Source: an uncultured Bacilli bacterium
GTDB taxonomy: Bacteria; Bacillota_I; Bacilli_A; RF39; UBA660
Reading direction: 5' to 3'
DNA length: 24,524 bases
Assembly (NCBI GenBank): GCA_947624695.1
Contig: CANQLN010000003.1
Coordinates: forward strand, 1 to 24,524
Made by a program: the position numbers and the translations under genes
Notes under the pieces: generated by a model
What the model saw: only the letters and a program-made list of their open reading frames with translations
The model's database searches: none
Told to the model about the DNA's origin: nothing
In this document: piece after piece, positions 1-6,898 of the stretch
Layout of the letters: the number at the start of each line of letters is the position of its first letter
How positions within the stretch are numbered: position 1 is the first letter of the stretch

Positions 1-17
1 ATATGGGTTTATTATTT

Positions 18-70
18 ATTTCGAATATCCAAATCAAAACTTTATACCATTTCGAATATCGTTATCAAAA
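18..70. repeat. Two direct repeats upstream of secA
   Basis: ATTTCGAATATC occurs exactly at 18-29 and 49-60. Each copy is followed three bases later by ATCAAAA, so the 22-base units 18-39 and 49-70 differ at only three positions. The 31-base spacing is about three helical turns, which would suit two protein sites on one DNA face. The unit could also be the 3' end of an upstream gene; no reading frame decides this. Confidence 0.5.
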
Positions 71-77
71 TGTACAT

Positions 78-101
78 AAAGGAAGTTTAACTTCTTTTTT
101 T
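78..101 (+). terminator. Short intrinsic terminator of an upstream gene
   Basis: AAAGGAAG (78-85), loop TTTAA, then CTTCTTTT (91-98), running into a T tract that ends at 101. The stem includes one G-U pair. It would end a transcript entering from the left edge, just before the secA promoter. Confidence 0.55.
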
Positions 102-110
102 AGTTTAACG

Positions 111-119
111 TGGTATAAT
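111..119 (+). promoter_or_regulatory. Extended -10 promoter of secA
   Basis: TGGTATAAT: a perfect -10 (114-119) with a TGN extension at 111-113. No good -35 lies 17 bases upstream, as is common for extended -10 promoters. Transcription would start near 126, leaving a leader of about 11 bases before the ATG at 137. The ribosome binding site AGGTGG (128-133) sits at the very 5' end of the transcript. Confidence 0.7.
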
Positions 120-136
120 AATATGTGAGGTGGATT

Positions 137-2623
137 ATGGGACTATTCAAAAAATTATTAAATAGTGAGTATAAAGAATTAAAAAGGTTTGAATCTATTG
201 CCAATAAGATTGTTGCTTTAGATGAAGATATGCAAAAATTAAAAGATAGTGATTTTAAGAAAAAGACAGAAGAGTTTAAAGAAAGACTTCAAAATGGTGA
301 AACTTTAGACGATATTTTAGTGGAAGCTTTTGCTCTCGCAAGAGAGGCCGCATATAGAACTATTGGTGAAAAAGCCTTTTATGTTCAACTTTTAGGTGGT
401 CTTGCTATTCATTATGGTAATATTGCGGAGATGAAAACTGGTGAAGGTAAAACTTTAACTACTATTTTACCCGCTTATGTTAATGCTTTGACGGGTGAAG
501 GTGTGCACGTTGTTACTACTAATGAATACTTATCTAGTCGTAATGCCGAATGGATGAGACCTGTTTATGAACTTTTAGGAGTATCAGTAGGGGTTAACTT
601 AAGAGAAATGTCTCCTTCCGAAAAACAAGCGGCATATAATTGTGATATTTTATATTCAACTAATAATGAAGTTGGTTTTGACTATTTAAGAGATAACATG
701 GTTGTTCGAAGTGAAGATCGGGTTCAAAGACCTCTTAACTTTTGTATTATCGATGAAGTTGACTCTATCTTAATTGATGAAGCAAGAACTCCTCTAATCA
801 TCAGTGGGGGCCGTATGAATTCTAAAAATTTATATATTGATGCGGATAGAGCCGTTAAAAGATTAAAAGAAACGGAAGATTATGATATCGATGTTAAAAC
901 GAAAAATGTTTCTTTAACTGCTGAAGGCAGTAAAAAGATTGAAAGTTATTTTAATTTAAAAAATTTATATGATTTAGATAATACGGCCTTAGTGCATCAT
1001 TTAAACCAAGCCCTAAAGGCTAATTATGGTTTCAAAAAAGATGTTGATTATGTAGTGCAAAATGATGAAGTTATAATTGTTGATCAATTTACTGGTCGTT
1101 TAATGCATGGACGTCAATTTAGTGATGGACTTCACCAAGCTATTGAAGCCAAAGAAAATGTAACAATTAATACGGAAACTAAAACAATGGCCACGATTAC
1201 TTTCCAAAACTTATTTAGAATGTATAAGAAGCTATCAGGGATGACTGGTACTGCGAAAACAGAAGAAGAAGAATTTAGAAATATTTATAACATGTATGTT
1301 ATTGAAATTCCAACTAATAAAGAAGTTATTAGAGAAGATTATGCTGATTTAGTTTATGCTACTAGTAAAGGTAAATACAATGCAATTATTAATTATGTTA
1401 AAGAAGTTCATGCTACTGGTGAGCCTATTTTGATTGGTACTATTTCTGTTGAGGCTAATGAATATTTAAGTGGTTTACTTAAAAAAGCCGGCTTAAAACA
1501 TGAAGTATTAAATGCAAAGAACCATGAAAGAGAAGCGGAAATCATTGCTAAGGCTGGAGAAAAAGGCGCTATTACCCTAGCTACTAATATGGCTGGACGT
1601 GGTACCGATATTAAATTAGGTGAAGGTGTAAGAGAACTTGGTGGTTTATGTGTAATAGGTACTGAAAGACATGAATCAAGACGTATTGATAACCAATTAC
1701 GTGGTCGGGCAGGCCGTCAAGGAGACCCTGGTAAAAGTCAATTCTTTGTTTCTTTTGAAGATGATTTAATGCGTCGTTTTGGAACGGAAAGTATTAAGAA
1801 TATGCTAGCAAGACTTGGTCTTGATGAGACGCAAGCCATTCGTTCAAAAGCTCTAACTAAGAGTATTGAAACGGCTCAAAAGAAAGTTGAAGGAAATAAC
1901 TATGATATTCGGAAAACTTTACTTGACTATGATAATGTTTTAAATGAACAAAGAGAAATAATTTATAATAGAAGAAATGAAATATTAGACATGGATAGTA
2001 TTCATGAAAGTATTTTAGGGGTTTTCAAAAGTACAATTACTAATTTAGTAGAAAGTCATTATTCTAAAGATGGCAAAATATCTGATGAAGATAAAAAAGA
2101 ATTAGTGGAATATGTTAATACTAATTATTTAAAGAATGATGCTTTAAAGTTAAAAGATATTTTAAAATTAGATGATGAAGAATTAAGAGATAAAATATAT
2201 GAATTAGTAATTTCTGATTATGAAAAGAAAATGATTGATGCCCCATTAATGAATGAATTTGAAAAAGCCATATCTTTAAGAATAATTGATTCTAACTGGG
2301 TAGATCATATGAGTGCCATGGAGCATTTAAAAGAAGGTATTTCTTTAAGAGGTTATGGTCAAACCAATCCGATCCAAGCATATACTATGGAAGGATTTGA
2401 AATGTTTGATAGTCTTTTAGCTAAAATTGAAGATTTAACCGCTCAATTCTTACTTAAAGCGGAAGTAAGACAAAATACCGAAAGAAAGCAAACTTTAAAT
2501 GGTGTTGCTAATGATGGCAAAGAAACCGTTAAAAGTACTCCTAAAAGAGTAACTAAAGTTGGCCGAAATGACCCATGTCCTTGTGGCAGTGGTAAGAAAT
2601 ACAAAAATTGTTGTGGAAAGTAG
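137..2623 (+). CDS. secA: Preprotein translocase ATPase SecA
   Basis: SecA is the cytosolic motor that drives unfolded preproteins through SecYEG using ATP. The protein is 828 residues, a normal length. The Walker A motif MKTGEGKT lies at residues 99-106, and DEVD (206-209) begins the Walker B/DEAD-type segment continuing into IDEARTPLIISG. The second nucleotide-binding fold carries the GRGTDI and GRAGRQGDPG signatures. The C-terminus ends in a SEC-C zinc finger with Cys814, Cys816, Cys825 and Cys826. The start is ATG 137: the protein then opens MGLFKKLLNSEYKELKR, as SecA proteins do, and AGGTGG precedes it. A GTG at 125 is in frame but would lie within the ribosome binding site. The 3' end appears to be the target of a small insertion (2603-3509). 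The product and start are firm; only the neighbouring insertion is inference. Confidence 0.98.
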   Translation: MGLFKKLLNSEYKELKRFESIANKIVALDEDMQKLKDSDFKKKTEEFKERLQNGETLDDILVEAFALAREAAYRTIGEKAFYVQLLGGLAIHYGNIAEMKTGEGKTLTTILPAYVNALTGEGVHVVTTNEYLSSRNAEWMRPVYELLGVSVGVNLREMSPSEKQAAYNCDILYSTNNEVGFDYLRDNMVVRSEDRVQRPLNFCIIDEVDSILIDEARTPLIISGGRMNSKNLYIDADRAVKRLKETEDYDIDVKTKNVSLTAEGSKKIESYFNLKNLYDLDNTALVHHLNQALKANYGFKKDVDYVVQNDEVIIVDQFTGRLMHGRQFSDGLHQAIEAKENVTINTETKTMATITFQNLFRMYKKLSGMTGTAKTEEEEFRNIYNMYVIEIPTNKEVIREDYADLVYATSKGKYNAIINYVKEVHATGEPILIGTISVEANEYLSGLLKKAGLKHEVLNAKNHEREAEIIAKAGEKGAITLATNMAGRGTDIKLGEGVRELGGLCVIGTERHESRRIDNQLRGRAGRQGDPGKSQFFVSFEDDLMRRFGTESIKNMLARLGLDETQAIRSKALTKSIETAQKKVEGNNYDIRKTLLDYDNVLNEQREIIYNRRNEILDMDSIHESILGVFKSTITNLVESHYSKDGKISDEDKKELVEYVNTNYLKNDALKLKDILKLDDEELRDKIYELVISDYEKKMIDAPLMNEFEKAISLRIIDSNWVDHMSAMEHLKEGISLRGYGQTNPIQAYTMEGFEMFDSLLAKIEDLTAQFLLKAEVRQNTERKQTLNGVANDGKETVKSTPKRVTKVGRNDPCPCGSGKKYKNCCGK

Positions 2624-2690
2624 TAGGTTTTATAAGGGTTTGCGAGGCATAGGGTTTTGAAAAAATCATAAAAAAACCCCAAAAAATTGA

Positions 2691-2785
2691 AAAATGTGCT
2701 CAAAATGTGCACAAAAAATTCAATTTGTTCCCCAAAATGCCAAAAAACCCCGTAAAATCAAGGGTTTCTCAATGGGAACATTTTA
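2691..2785. repeat. Left-end repeat cluster of the secA island
   Basis: AAAATGTGC occurs twice 11 bases apart (2691-2699, 2702-2710). A GTTCCC box, TTTGTTCCCCAAAAT, lies at 2724-2738, and an oppositely oriented box, AATGGGAACATTTTA, at 2771-2785. The last is an exact 12-base inverted copy of AATGTTCCCATT at 3316-3327. Such clusters resemble the arm-type integrase sites found near the ends of integrative elements, but function is not shown. Confidence 0.45.
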
Positions 2786-2833
2786 ATTGAAATTTTTAAA
2801 TTAGCAAAAATTAATATAAGAGGAGGTAACTAA

Positions 2834-3238
2834 ATGAATGTTGTAGGAACTATGTTTTTTAAAAACGAAAAGTTGTTAATTGATAAACCAAGAAAAAGAC
2901 CAACATATCAGATGATTGGTGGAAGAGTTGAAATTGGTGAAACACCTTTAGAGGCAGCAATTAGAGAATGCCATGAAGAATTAGGCGATTATTCAGTTTT
3001 TGATGATAAACTATTTGAATTAGTTATGGAATTTGATGAAATTGCGACGAGTGATGGCATTACACCTATTCATTTTTATGTATTTAAATATAATGGATTT
3101 TTAGGAGGAAAATTATCTACATCAGAAGAAATAGAAAGTTTTTTATGGTATGATTCTTCTTGTGGAAATGAAATTTTATCTAATACATTAAAAAATGAAG
3201 TTGTTCCATATTGTTTAAAGAAAAAACTAATTAAATGA
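2834..3238 (+). CDS. Nudix family hydrolase
   Basis: A 134-residue single-domain Nudix protein. Nudix enzymes cleave nucleoside diphosphates linked to another moiety, often oxidised or non-canonical nucleotides; the substrate cannot be read from the sequence. The Nudix box is complete at about residues 29-52: Gly, five residues, Glu, seven residues, then REC-H-EELGD, with the metal-binding glutamates present. The start ATG follows a strong GAGGAGGT site at 2820-2826. The gene stands alone between the secA 3' end and the duplicated secA tail, flanked by inverted GTTCCC boxes, so it looks like cargo of the putative island. A weak promoter (TTGAAA 2787-2792, TAATAT 2812-2817, spacing 19) could drive it. 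Family call firm, substrate unknown. Confidence 0.9.
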   Translation: MNVVGTMFFKNEKLLIDKPRKRPTYQMIGGRVEIGETPLEAAIRECHEELGDYSVFDDKLFELVMEFDEIATSDGITPIHFYVFKYNGFLGGKLSTSEEIESFLWYDSSCGNEILSNTLKNEVVPYCLKKKLIK

Positions 3239-3315
3239 GAAAAATTCGTTGATAAAAAATTAAATTTTGAATAATATGTAAATTTTTTAAAACTTATTTG
3301 TGAGTGAATGATAAC

Positions 3316-3341
3316 AATGTTCCCATTTTGTTCCCATTTTA
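3316..3341. repeat. Right-end GTTCCC boxes of the secA island
   Basis: Two direct boxes, AATGTTCCCATTTT (3316-3329) and TTTTGTTCCCATTTTA (3326-3341), ten or eleven bases apart, about one helical turn. The first is the exact inverted partner of 2771-2782. Together with the left cluster they bracket the Nudix gene. Confidence 0.5.
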
Positions 3342-3471
3342 TGAAATAATTATAGTAAACATAATACTATAAATAACATAAATACTATTTGTTACCAGGC
3401 CTAGAATTCCTTGAAATACCAATAATAATTATAATGCTATAAATACTATATATACTAAATATCAAGGAGCT

Positions 3472-3513
3472 TGTGGTTCGGGAAAAAAGTATAAAAATTG
3501 TTGTGGAAAATGA
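3472..3513 (+). pseudogene. Displaced duplicate of the secA C-terminal codons
   Basis: The 14 codons read CGSGKKYKNCCGK then TGA, identical in protein to the last residues of SecA. Six or more codons differ synonymously (for example GGC to GGT, AGT to TCG, TAC to TAT, and the stop TAG to TGA). The similarity stops abruptly upstream, where the residues read QGA rather than PCP. There is no start codon or gene body, so this is a fragment, probably the original secA 3' end displaced by an insertion. Confidence 0.75.
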
Positions 3514-3642
3514 GATAAATAAAGTAATTTAGAAAATTTTAATAAAAAAAAAATCAAAAAAGTGATAAAAAATTACGTAAAATAAAGGATGTCGCGATAT
3601 TATAAATGGTTGACATCTTTTAAATTTGAAAGAAGTGATAAC

Positions 3643-3843
3643 ATGAGTGTAAGAGTTAGAGTTTTAAATTATGAAAAATCAAAAAAAGAATTAGAAGAAA
3701 AAAAAGAAACTAAAATTGATGCAAATATTTTAACGCCTGATTATGTTAAAAGTTTAAATGCTCAAATTGCCTATAATATAGATAAAAATAAAGCGAGTAT
3801 AGAACCGAATGGTCCAATTTTAAAAAGAACAATCATGCGTTAA
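3643..3843 (+). CDS. Small hypothetical protein
   Basis: A 66-residue hydrophilic, Lys/Glu-rich protein of unknown function, with no membrane segment or recognised motif. The first half is likely helical (EKSKKELEEKKETK) and the end is basic (KRTIMR). I chose ATG 3643 because GTGAT, matching the downstream part of the Shine-Dalgarno complement, lies just before it. An in-frame ATG at 3589 would add 18 residues but has a poorly placed ribosome site. It is the first gene after the displaced secA tail, so it may have been the original neighbour of secA. Confidence 0.5.
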   Translation: MSVRVRVLNYEKSKKELEEKKETKIDANILTPDYVKSLNAQIAYNIDKNKASIEPNGPILKRTIMR

Positions 3844-3866
3844 ATTACTTAAATTTTAATTTGCTA

Positions 3867-3883
3867 ATTTTACAGTGTAAAAT
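3867..3883. promoter_or_regulatory. 17-base palindrome, possible operator
   Basis: ATTTTACAGTGTAAAAT is a perfect dyad of eight bases around a central G, 44 bases upstream of the extended -10 of the following gene. The one-base centre rules out a hairpin, so a DNA-binding dimer site is the natural reading. It resembles TACA-TGTA type operators of BlaI/CopY-like repressors, but no such regulator lies in the window. Confidence 0.4.
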
Positions 3884-3926
3884 AGTTTAAAATTATTAAT
3901 AAAAAAATTAGAAAAGATAAGCATTA

Positions 3927-3935
3927 TGATATAAT
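3927..3935 (+). promoter_or_regulatory. Extended -10 promoter
   Basis: TGATATAAT: a perfect TATAAT (3930-3935) with TG one base upstream. It is placed to start the message near 3942, about 16 bases before ATG 3958. Confidence 0.65.
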
Positions 3936-3957
3936 TAATTTATAGTGAGTGATGATT

Positions 3958-5058
3958 ATGGGTATTGATAAATTAATAGCTGAAGAAGAAAATAGACACT
4001 ATCAAAAGTTAAAAGAATTAAAAGATATTCTAGATATGTATAATAATACTTCTAGAGAAAATGCTGCTTATGTTGCTAGAAATGTCCAAACGGCAGCGGA
4101 ATATGGGATTAATCCTGATATGCTAATTTCTTATGAGGATTCTAGGCAAGCTACCAATCCTTATGATAGACAAATAGCAGAAACTAATGCGGAAATAGCT
4201 AAAGAAAATGCTTTATATGAAAGCAATATGGCTACTTTAAGAAAAAGAAAAGAAGAACTAAAACAACAAGAAGTAGCAAATAATTTAGCAAGAGAAAAAG
4301 AAAGAGAACAAAAAGAAATCGAATTACTAGCTTATGAGCAAAAAATTAATCTTGCCGATAATGAAAGATTAGAATTAGAAAAAATAGTAAAAACAATTTA
4401 TAAAAATAGTATAGGATCATATTATGTTCAAGGAATAGCTAAAAAATATCCTGAAGAATATAGACAATTTCAATCTGGTAAAGATGCTTTGAAAAATCAT
4501 CCTAAAATGGGTTTGCCATTGAACTTAGAAGATAGACTTAAAAAAATAAATGAAGAAATCGAATTTTATAAGAGTATTTTGCCTATATTTGAAAGTTTTA
4601 ATCAAAAACTAGAAGAAGCCAAAAGAGAAAGTGAACAACAAGAAAATGAAGAAAAAAATAAAAAAGCTATATATAATTTAATTCATAGAGAAGAAAATGA
4701 AAGATTAAGAGAAATGAATAGTTTATATAATGCTTGGGATTTAGGAGATAAAGTTATTCCTCCGGAATATCAAGGATTAACCTATGAACAAGTAGAAGCT
4801 TTACTTAAGCAAAAAGAAATGGAAAAAAGTTTAGGAGAAACTTCCGATGAGACTATTAGTGATTCTTCTCAAGATAGAAAAGCATTATTAGTTGAGGAAA
4901 TAATAAAAAGAATGTCTCCAGCAGAATTACAATATACCCCATTACCAGATATTAAACGAAATTTAATGGCTATGAATATTTCCGAATTAGAAACAATGCT
5001 TGGTATTCCTTTAGATCAAATTTCTGAAAGAAATGAAATTGGAGGACGTAATAAATAA
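3958..5058 (+). CDS. Coiled-coil cytoplasmic protein, unknown function
   Basis: A protein of about 366 residues that I do not recognise. It has no signal peptide or membrane segment. Residues about 60-150 and 195-260 are rich in Glu, Lys, Gln and Leu with heptad-like spacing, suggesting two long coiled coils. Between them lies a more globular part (YYVQGIAKKYPEEYRQF and following), and the C-terminal 60 residues look like a small helical domain (ISELETMLGIPLDQ). Three in-frame starts compete: GTG 3949, ATG 3952 and ATG 3958. I chose 3958 because the GTGAGTGATG stretch before it fits this genome's ribosome sites. Its own promoter lies upstream and a strong terminator follows, so it is probably monocistronic. 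Confidence 0.8.
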   Translation: MGIDKLIAEEENRHYQKLKELKDILDMYNNTSRENAAYVARNVQTAAEYGINPDMLISYEDSRQATNPYDRQIAETNAEIAKENALYESNMATLRKRKEELKQQEVANNLAREKEREQKEIELLAYEQKINLADNERLELEKIVKTIYKNSIGSYYVQGIAKKYPEEYRQFQSGKDALKNHPKMGLPLNLEDRLKKINEEIEFYKSILPIFESFNQKLEEAKRESEQQENEEKNKKAIYNLIHREENERLREMNSLYNAWDLGDKVIPPEYQGLTYEQVEALLKQKEMEKSLGETSDETISDSSQDRKALLVEEIIKRMSPAELQYTPLPDIKRNLMAMNISELETMLGIPLDQISERNEIGGRNK

Positions 5059-5068
5059 TAAAAAAGGG

Positions 5069-5110
5069 GATGTTAGAAAATAACAATAACAATTTCTAAC
5101 ATCTTTTTTT
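5069..5110 (+). terminator. Strong intrinsic terminator
   Basis: GATGTTAGAAA (5069-5079) pairs perfectly with TTTCTAACATC (5093-5103), an 11-base stem with a 13-base loop, followed by seven T. It ends the coiled-coil protein gene. Confidence 0.9.
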
Positions 5111-5390
5111 ATTTAGACAATTCCAAAAAAAGCCTTTAATCTTAGAGATTAAGGGCAATTTTAATGAAATGATTTTTGTCTAGAAAATCAATATCACATA
5201 GATATTTTAATATAAATAAACCATTTTTTCCAGTTCCTTATACTATATTGTTTAAGGAATTCAAAAAAATAATAAAAATATTTTAACAAAATGTTAAATT
5301 TTAACTTGTTATAATGGTATAAAATGTAAACAAAATATTAATTTTTTCTACTAGAAATCTAGGATAAAACATTATTCATAAGTAAAATTC
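5111..5390. other. Structured intergenic region between convergent genes
   Basis: There is no coding gene. An 11-base hairpin with a TAG loop (5132-5142 with 5146-5156, one G-U pair) is enclosed by TAGACAA (5114-5120) and TTGTCTA (5176-5182). A second hairpin pairs TTCCTTA (5234-5240) with TAAGGAA (5253-5259), and a third pairs TTTAACA (5282-5288) with TGTTAAA (5292-5298). An extended -10 follows at 5307-5315. The density of paired arms suggests structured RNA or protein sites, but no known RNA family is recognised. Confidence 0.4.
5307..5315 (+). promoter_or_regulatory. Orphan extended -10 promoter
   Basis: TGTTATAAT, with TG one base upstream of a perfect TATAAT. It points rightward into a non-coding stretch ending at the hairpin 5401-5436, so it could make a short RNA of about 120 bases. 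No good -35 is visible. Confidence 0.35.
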
Positions 5391-5436
5391 AAAAAAAGAA
5401 GATGTCAAGAAAATAATTTATCTATTTTCTAACATC
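5391..5436 (-). terminator. Terminator of the minus-strand transglutaminase-like pair
   Basis: On the minus strand the arm at 5436-5423 (GATGTTAGAAAATA) pairs with the arm at 5415-5401 apart from a small internal mismatch, and is followed by TTC and seven T. On the plus strand the same hairpin is followed by CCCCTTTTT, so it may work in both directions. Confidence 0.75.
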
Positions 5437-5478
5437 CCCTTTTTATTATTTTATCATTCTATTTATTTCCTCATTTTT

Positions 5479-6088
5479 TTATGGTTCATCATAATTTACT
5501 GAGGCTAAATGTTCATTTAATTCTTTTATAAATTCTTCATTTCCTGATGCTTCGGCAATAGTTTTAATTGAAGGAATTGTAACTTTTAAATTTAATTTTT
5601 TTAAGCCTGGATTTTGCAAATCTTGGATAGTGGTTTTTGTTATATCATCATATAATTCTTTATCCCCAGAAGTTGAACAATATTCTTGCTTGGTATATTT
5701 TGCAACATTTGTAGGTTGATAAATACGATAAAATAATTTTTTATCAAAACGCATTAAAAGAGATGGGTCATAAACATAATCACCAATTTCTATCCAACCA
5801 TTTCCTCCATGTTCTTTACCATAAGTTAGTTCTAAGTCTTTATTGTTTCCACGCGCTAGTAATGCTTCTGGGAAGCAAAAAAACATTAAAAGACTACGAT
5901 CATAACAGCCACCTGGCATAGTAGATATGGTCTTAGATATTTTATATTCATCGATATGGGTATACCATTAAAATAAGTATATCTCATTTTTTCATAAAAT
6001 TAGGAATCAAAAGGAACTATTTTCTTAGTAATTAATCCTTCATTAAAAATCCTTTTTAAAATATAATTTTTTTTAATTCTTCTAACAT
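5479..6088 (-). pseudogene. Degraded transglutaminase-like paralogue
   Basis: This is a broken copy of the gene just upstream. The intact stretch (5919-5479) still encodes GGCYDRSLLM, then His and Asp in the same order as its neighbour (GHCYDRALLM, DHCFVE, IIDTS). Further upstream, translations match the neighbour's N-terminal half in pieces: MLEELK, ILKRIFNEGLITKK, IVPFDS, FYEKMRYTYFNGIPIS. Three lesions separate the pieces: a frame change at the eight-A tract (plus coordinates 6067-6074), a TAA stop (6002-6000), and a frame change between about 5960 and 5925, just before the catalytic-type Cys. The ancestral ATG (6088-6086) lies one base after the stop of the intact gene, so the two formed an operon. 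The longest remaining frame, from ATG 5919, has no convincing ribosome site. Confidence 0.75.
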
Positions 6089-6089
6089 T

Positions 6090-6788
6090 TTATTTTTTTA
6101 TCCCCAATCTTTTCATATCTTCATTTATTTCTTGACATAATTCTTCATAATTTATGGCTTTTTTATAATATGCAATTTCTCTTTGCAATAGTTCTATTCC
6201 TAATAAAGAATAAATTTCCCCGGGTTTATTATAGGTTGCTTCAATAAGTGGAAGAATTACTGCGGATGCATATTTATCTTTTTCGATTGATTCGGGATGA
6301 CTTTCTTTATCTAGTTTAACAATTTTTATTATATCTTCTTTGTTGTTAATTTTTCTTACTTTGGGGTTTTCTTTTAACCAATATAAATTTTTATCATATA
6401 TAAGTCCTGATGAAGTATCAATTATAAATTGCCTTCCTTTTTTTGAAGTTATTTCCACAAAACAATGGTCAGCATCATCAGGATTATTTTGATATTGCGG
6501 ATTTAATTTTAAACTATCTACGGCTGCATAGATAAGTTTAACATCGACATCATTATTTAAAAAAGCCTCCGCCATCAATAAGGCTCGGTCATAGCAATGG
6601 CCATTAGATAGTCCATTAGATAATAGGATAATTGAAGCTGGTATACCTCCATAATAAACAGTTCTTAATTTTGCAATTACTTCATCACTATAGGGAGCGA
6701 TAAAACCATGTTTTAATCCCCATATTAACATTTTTTTAGATTTATACTGATGTAATCGCCAGCGCATTTGGATTAATTTTTCTTTCAA
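6090..6788 (-). CDS. Transglutaminase-like/papain-fold candidate protein
   Basis: A 232-residue protein of unknown function with no signal peptide or membrane segment. The order Cys65 (GHCYDRALLMAEAF), His108 (DADHCFVEI) and Asp124 (FIIDTSSG) fits the Cys-His-Asp triad of transglutaminase-like and related papain-fold proteins, where Cys begins a helix and His and Asp sit on following strands. This is a motif-level inference. The degraded downstream paralogue keeps the same three residues, which supports their importance. The start is TTG 6788, chosen because AGGGGG (6795-6800) lies six bases upstream; ATG at codon 8 is the alternative. The gene has its own promoter, divergent from the FAD dehydrogenase, and is followed by its pseudogene copy. 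Confidence 0.75.
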   Translation of the reverse strand: MKEKLIQMRWRLHQYKSKKMLIWGLKHGFIAPYSDEVIAKLRTVYYGGIPASIILLSNGLSNGHCYDRALLMAEAFLNNDVDVKLIYAAVDSLKLNPQYQNNPDDADHCFVEITSKKGRQFIIDTSSGLIYDKNLYWLKENPKVRKINNKEDIIKIVKLDKESHPESIEKDKYASAVILPLIEATYNKPGEIYSLLGIELLQREIAYYKKAINYEELCQEINEDMKRLGIKK

Positions 6789-6815
6789 GTTAAACCCCCT
6801 TTTGAGTTAGGCTAT

Positions 6816-6844
6816 ATAATACTATAAAAGAAGAAAATAAGCAA
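6816..6844 (-). promoter_or_regulatory. Minus-strand promoter of the transglutaminase-like pair
   Basis: Reading the minus strand: -35 TTGCTT (6844-6839), 17-base spacer, -10 TATTAT (6821-6816). Confidence 0.65.
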
Positions 6845-6853
6845 ATTATTTGC
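6841..6853. promoter_or_regulatory. 13-base palindrome shared by two divergent promoters
   Basis: GCAAATTATTTGC is a perfect dyad around a central T. It overlaps the -35 boxes of both divergent promoters (6839-6844 minus, 6850-6855 plus), so one protein bound here could control both genes. Confidence 0.45.
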
Positions 6854-6878
6854 GTTAATTTTCGATACGTTATATAAT
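6850..6878 (+). promoter_or_regulatory. Promoter of the FAD dehydrogenase gene
   Basis: -35 TTGCGT (6850-6855), 17-base spacer, -10 TATAAT (6873-6878). The predicted start near 6885 coincides with the ribosome site GGAGA (6885-6889). Confidence 0.7.
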
Positions 6879-6898
6879 AATTGACGGAGAGTTGTATA

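Larger units (their letters stand above)
2603..3509. mobile_element. Putative decayed integrative element in the secA 3' end
   Basis: A 17-base core AAAAATTGTTGTGGAAA occurs at 2603-2619, inside the last codons of secA, and again at 3493-3509. Around each core the sequence encodes CGSGKKYKNCCGK followed by a stop, but the two copies differ at synonymous positions. This is the layout left when an element integrates into a gene 3' end and brings its own replacement tail. Between the cores lie one Nudix gene and GTTCCC boxes near each end. No integrase gene is present. A short open stretch at 2660-2790 (containing EKCAQNVHKKFN) could be the remnant of one, but I cannot identify it. A duplicated secA tail left by another rearrangement is the alternative. 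Confidence 0.45.
3239..3642. other. Gene-poor stretch with island right end
   Basis: About 400 bases with no confident gene. It holds the right-hand GTTCCC boxes (3316-3341), then an AT-rich stretch with loose repeats of ATAAATACTAT (around 3380-3392 and 3440-3450), then the displaced SecA tail (3472-3513), then a run of ten A (3544-3553). A reading frame from ATG 3589 continues into the next gene, but I prefer the internal start at 3643. Confidence 0.6.
5054..5450. repeat. Inverted repeat pair of about 28 bases
   Basis: The stretch 5054-5082 (AATAATA, an A run, GGGGATGTTAGAAAATA) recurs inverted at 5423-5450, with a single-base length difference in the A run. Both copies contain one arm of a terminator hairpin, one for the plus-strand gene to the left and one for the minus-strand gene to the right. 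About 340 bases separate the arms. Confidence 0.6.

Noticed and set aside
2443..2712. 89-codon minus-strand frame over the secA end
   Set aside because: It lies almost wholly antisense to the conserved SecA zinc finger, has no ribosome site and a composition explained by the complementary codons.
2660..2790. Remnant of a tyrosine integrase C-terminus (frame containing EKCAQNVHKKFN)
   Set aside because: The stretch is open but short and holds no catalytic motif. The resemblance to integrase tails is only an impression, so it is mentioned under the island but not annotated as a gene.
3544..3553. Run of ten A as a second phase-variation tract
   Set aside because: Long A runs are expected by chance in this composition, and this one lies outside any reading frame and promoter spacer that I can define.
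3610..3641. TTGACA (3610-3615) as the -35 of a promoter for the small hypothetical gene
   Set aside because: No -10 lies at 16-19 bases; the nearest candidate, TGATAA, is 20 bases away and would start the message inside the gene.
5054..5450. Invertible promoter segment (inverted repeats with a promoter inside)
   Set aside because: The arms are terminator stems of two converging genes, so a promoter in either orientation would point into gene 3' ends. No recombinase is nearby. Shared terminator sequence explains the repeats more simply.
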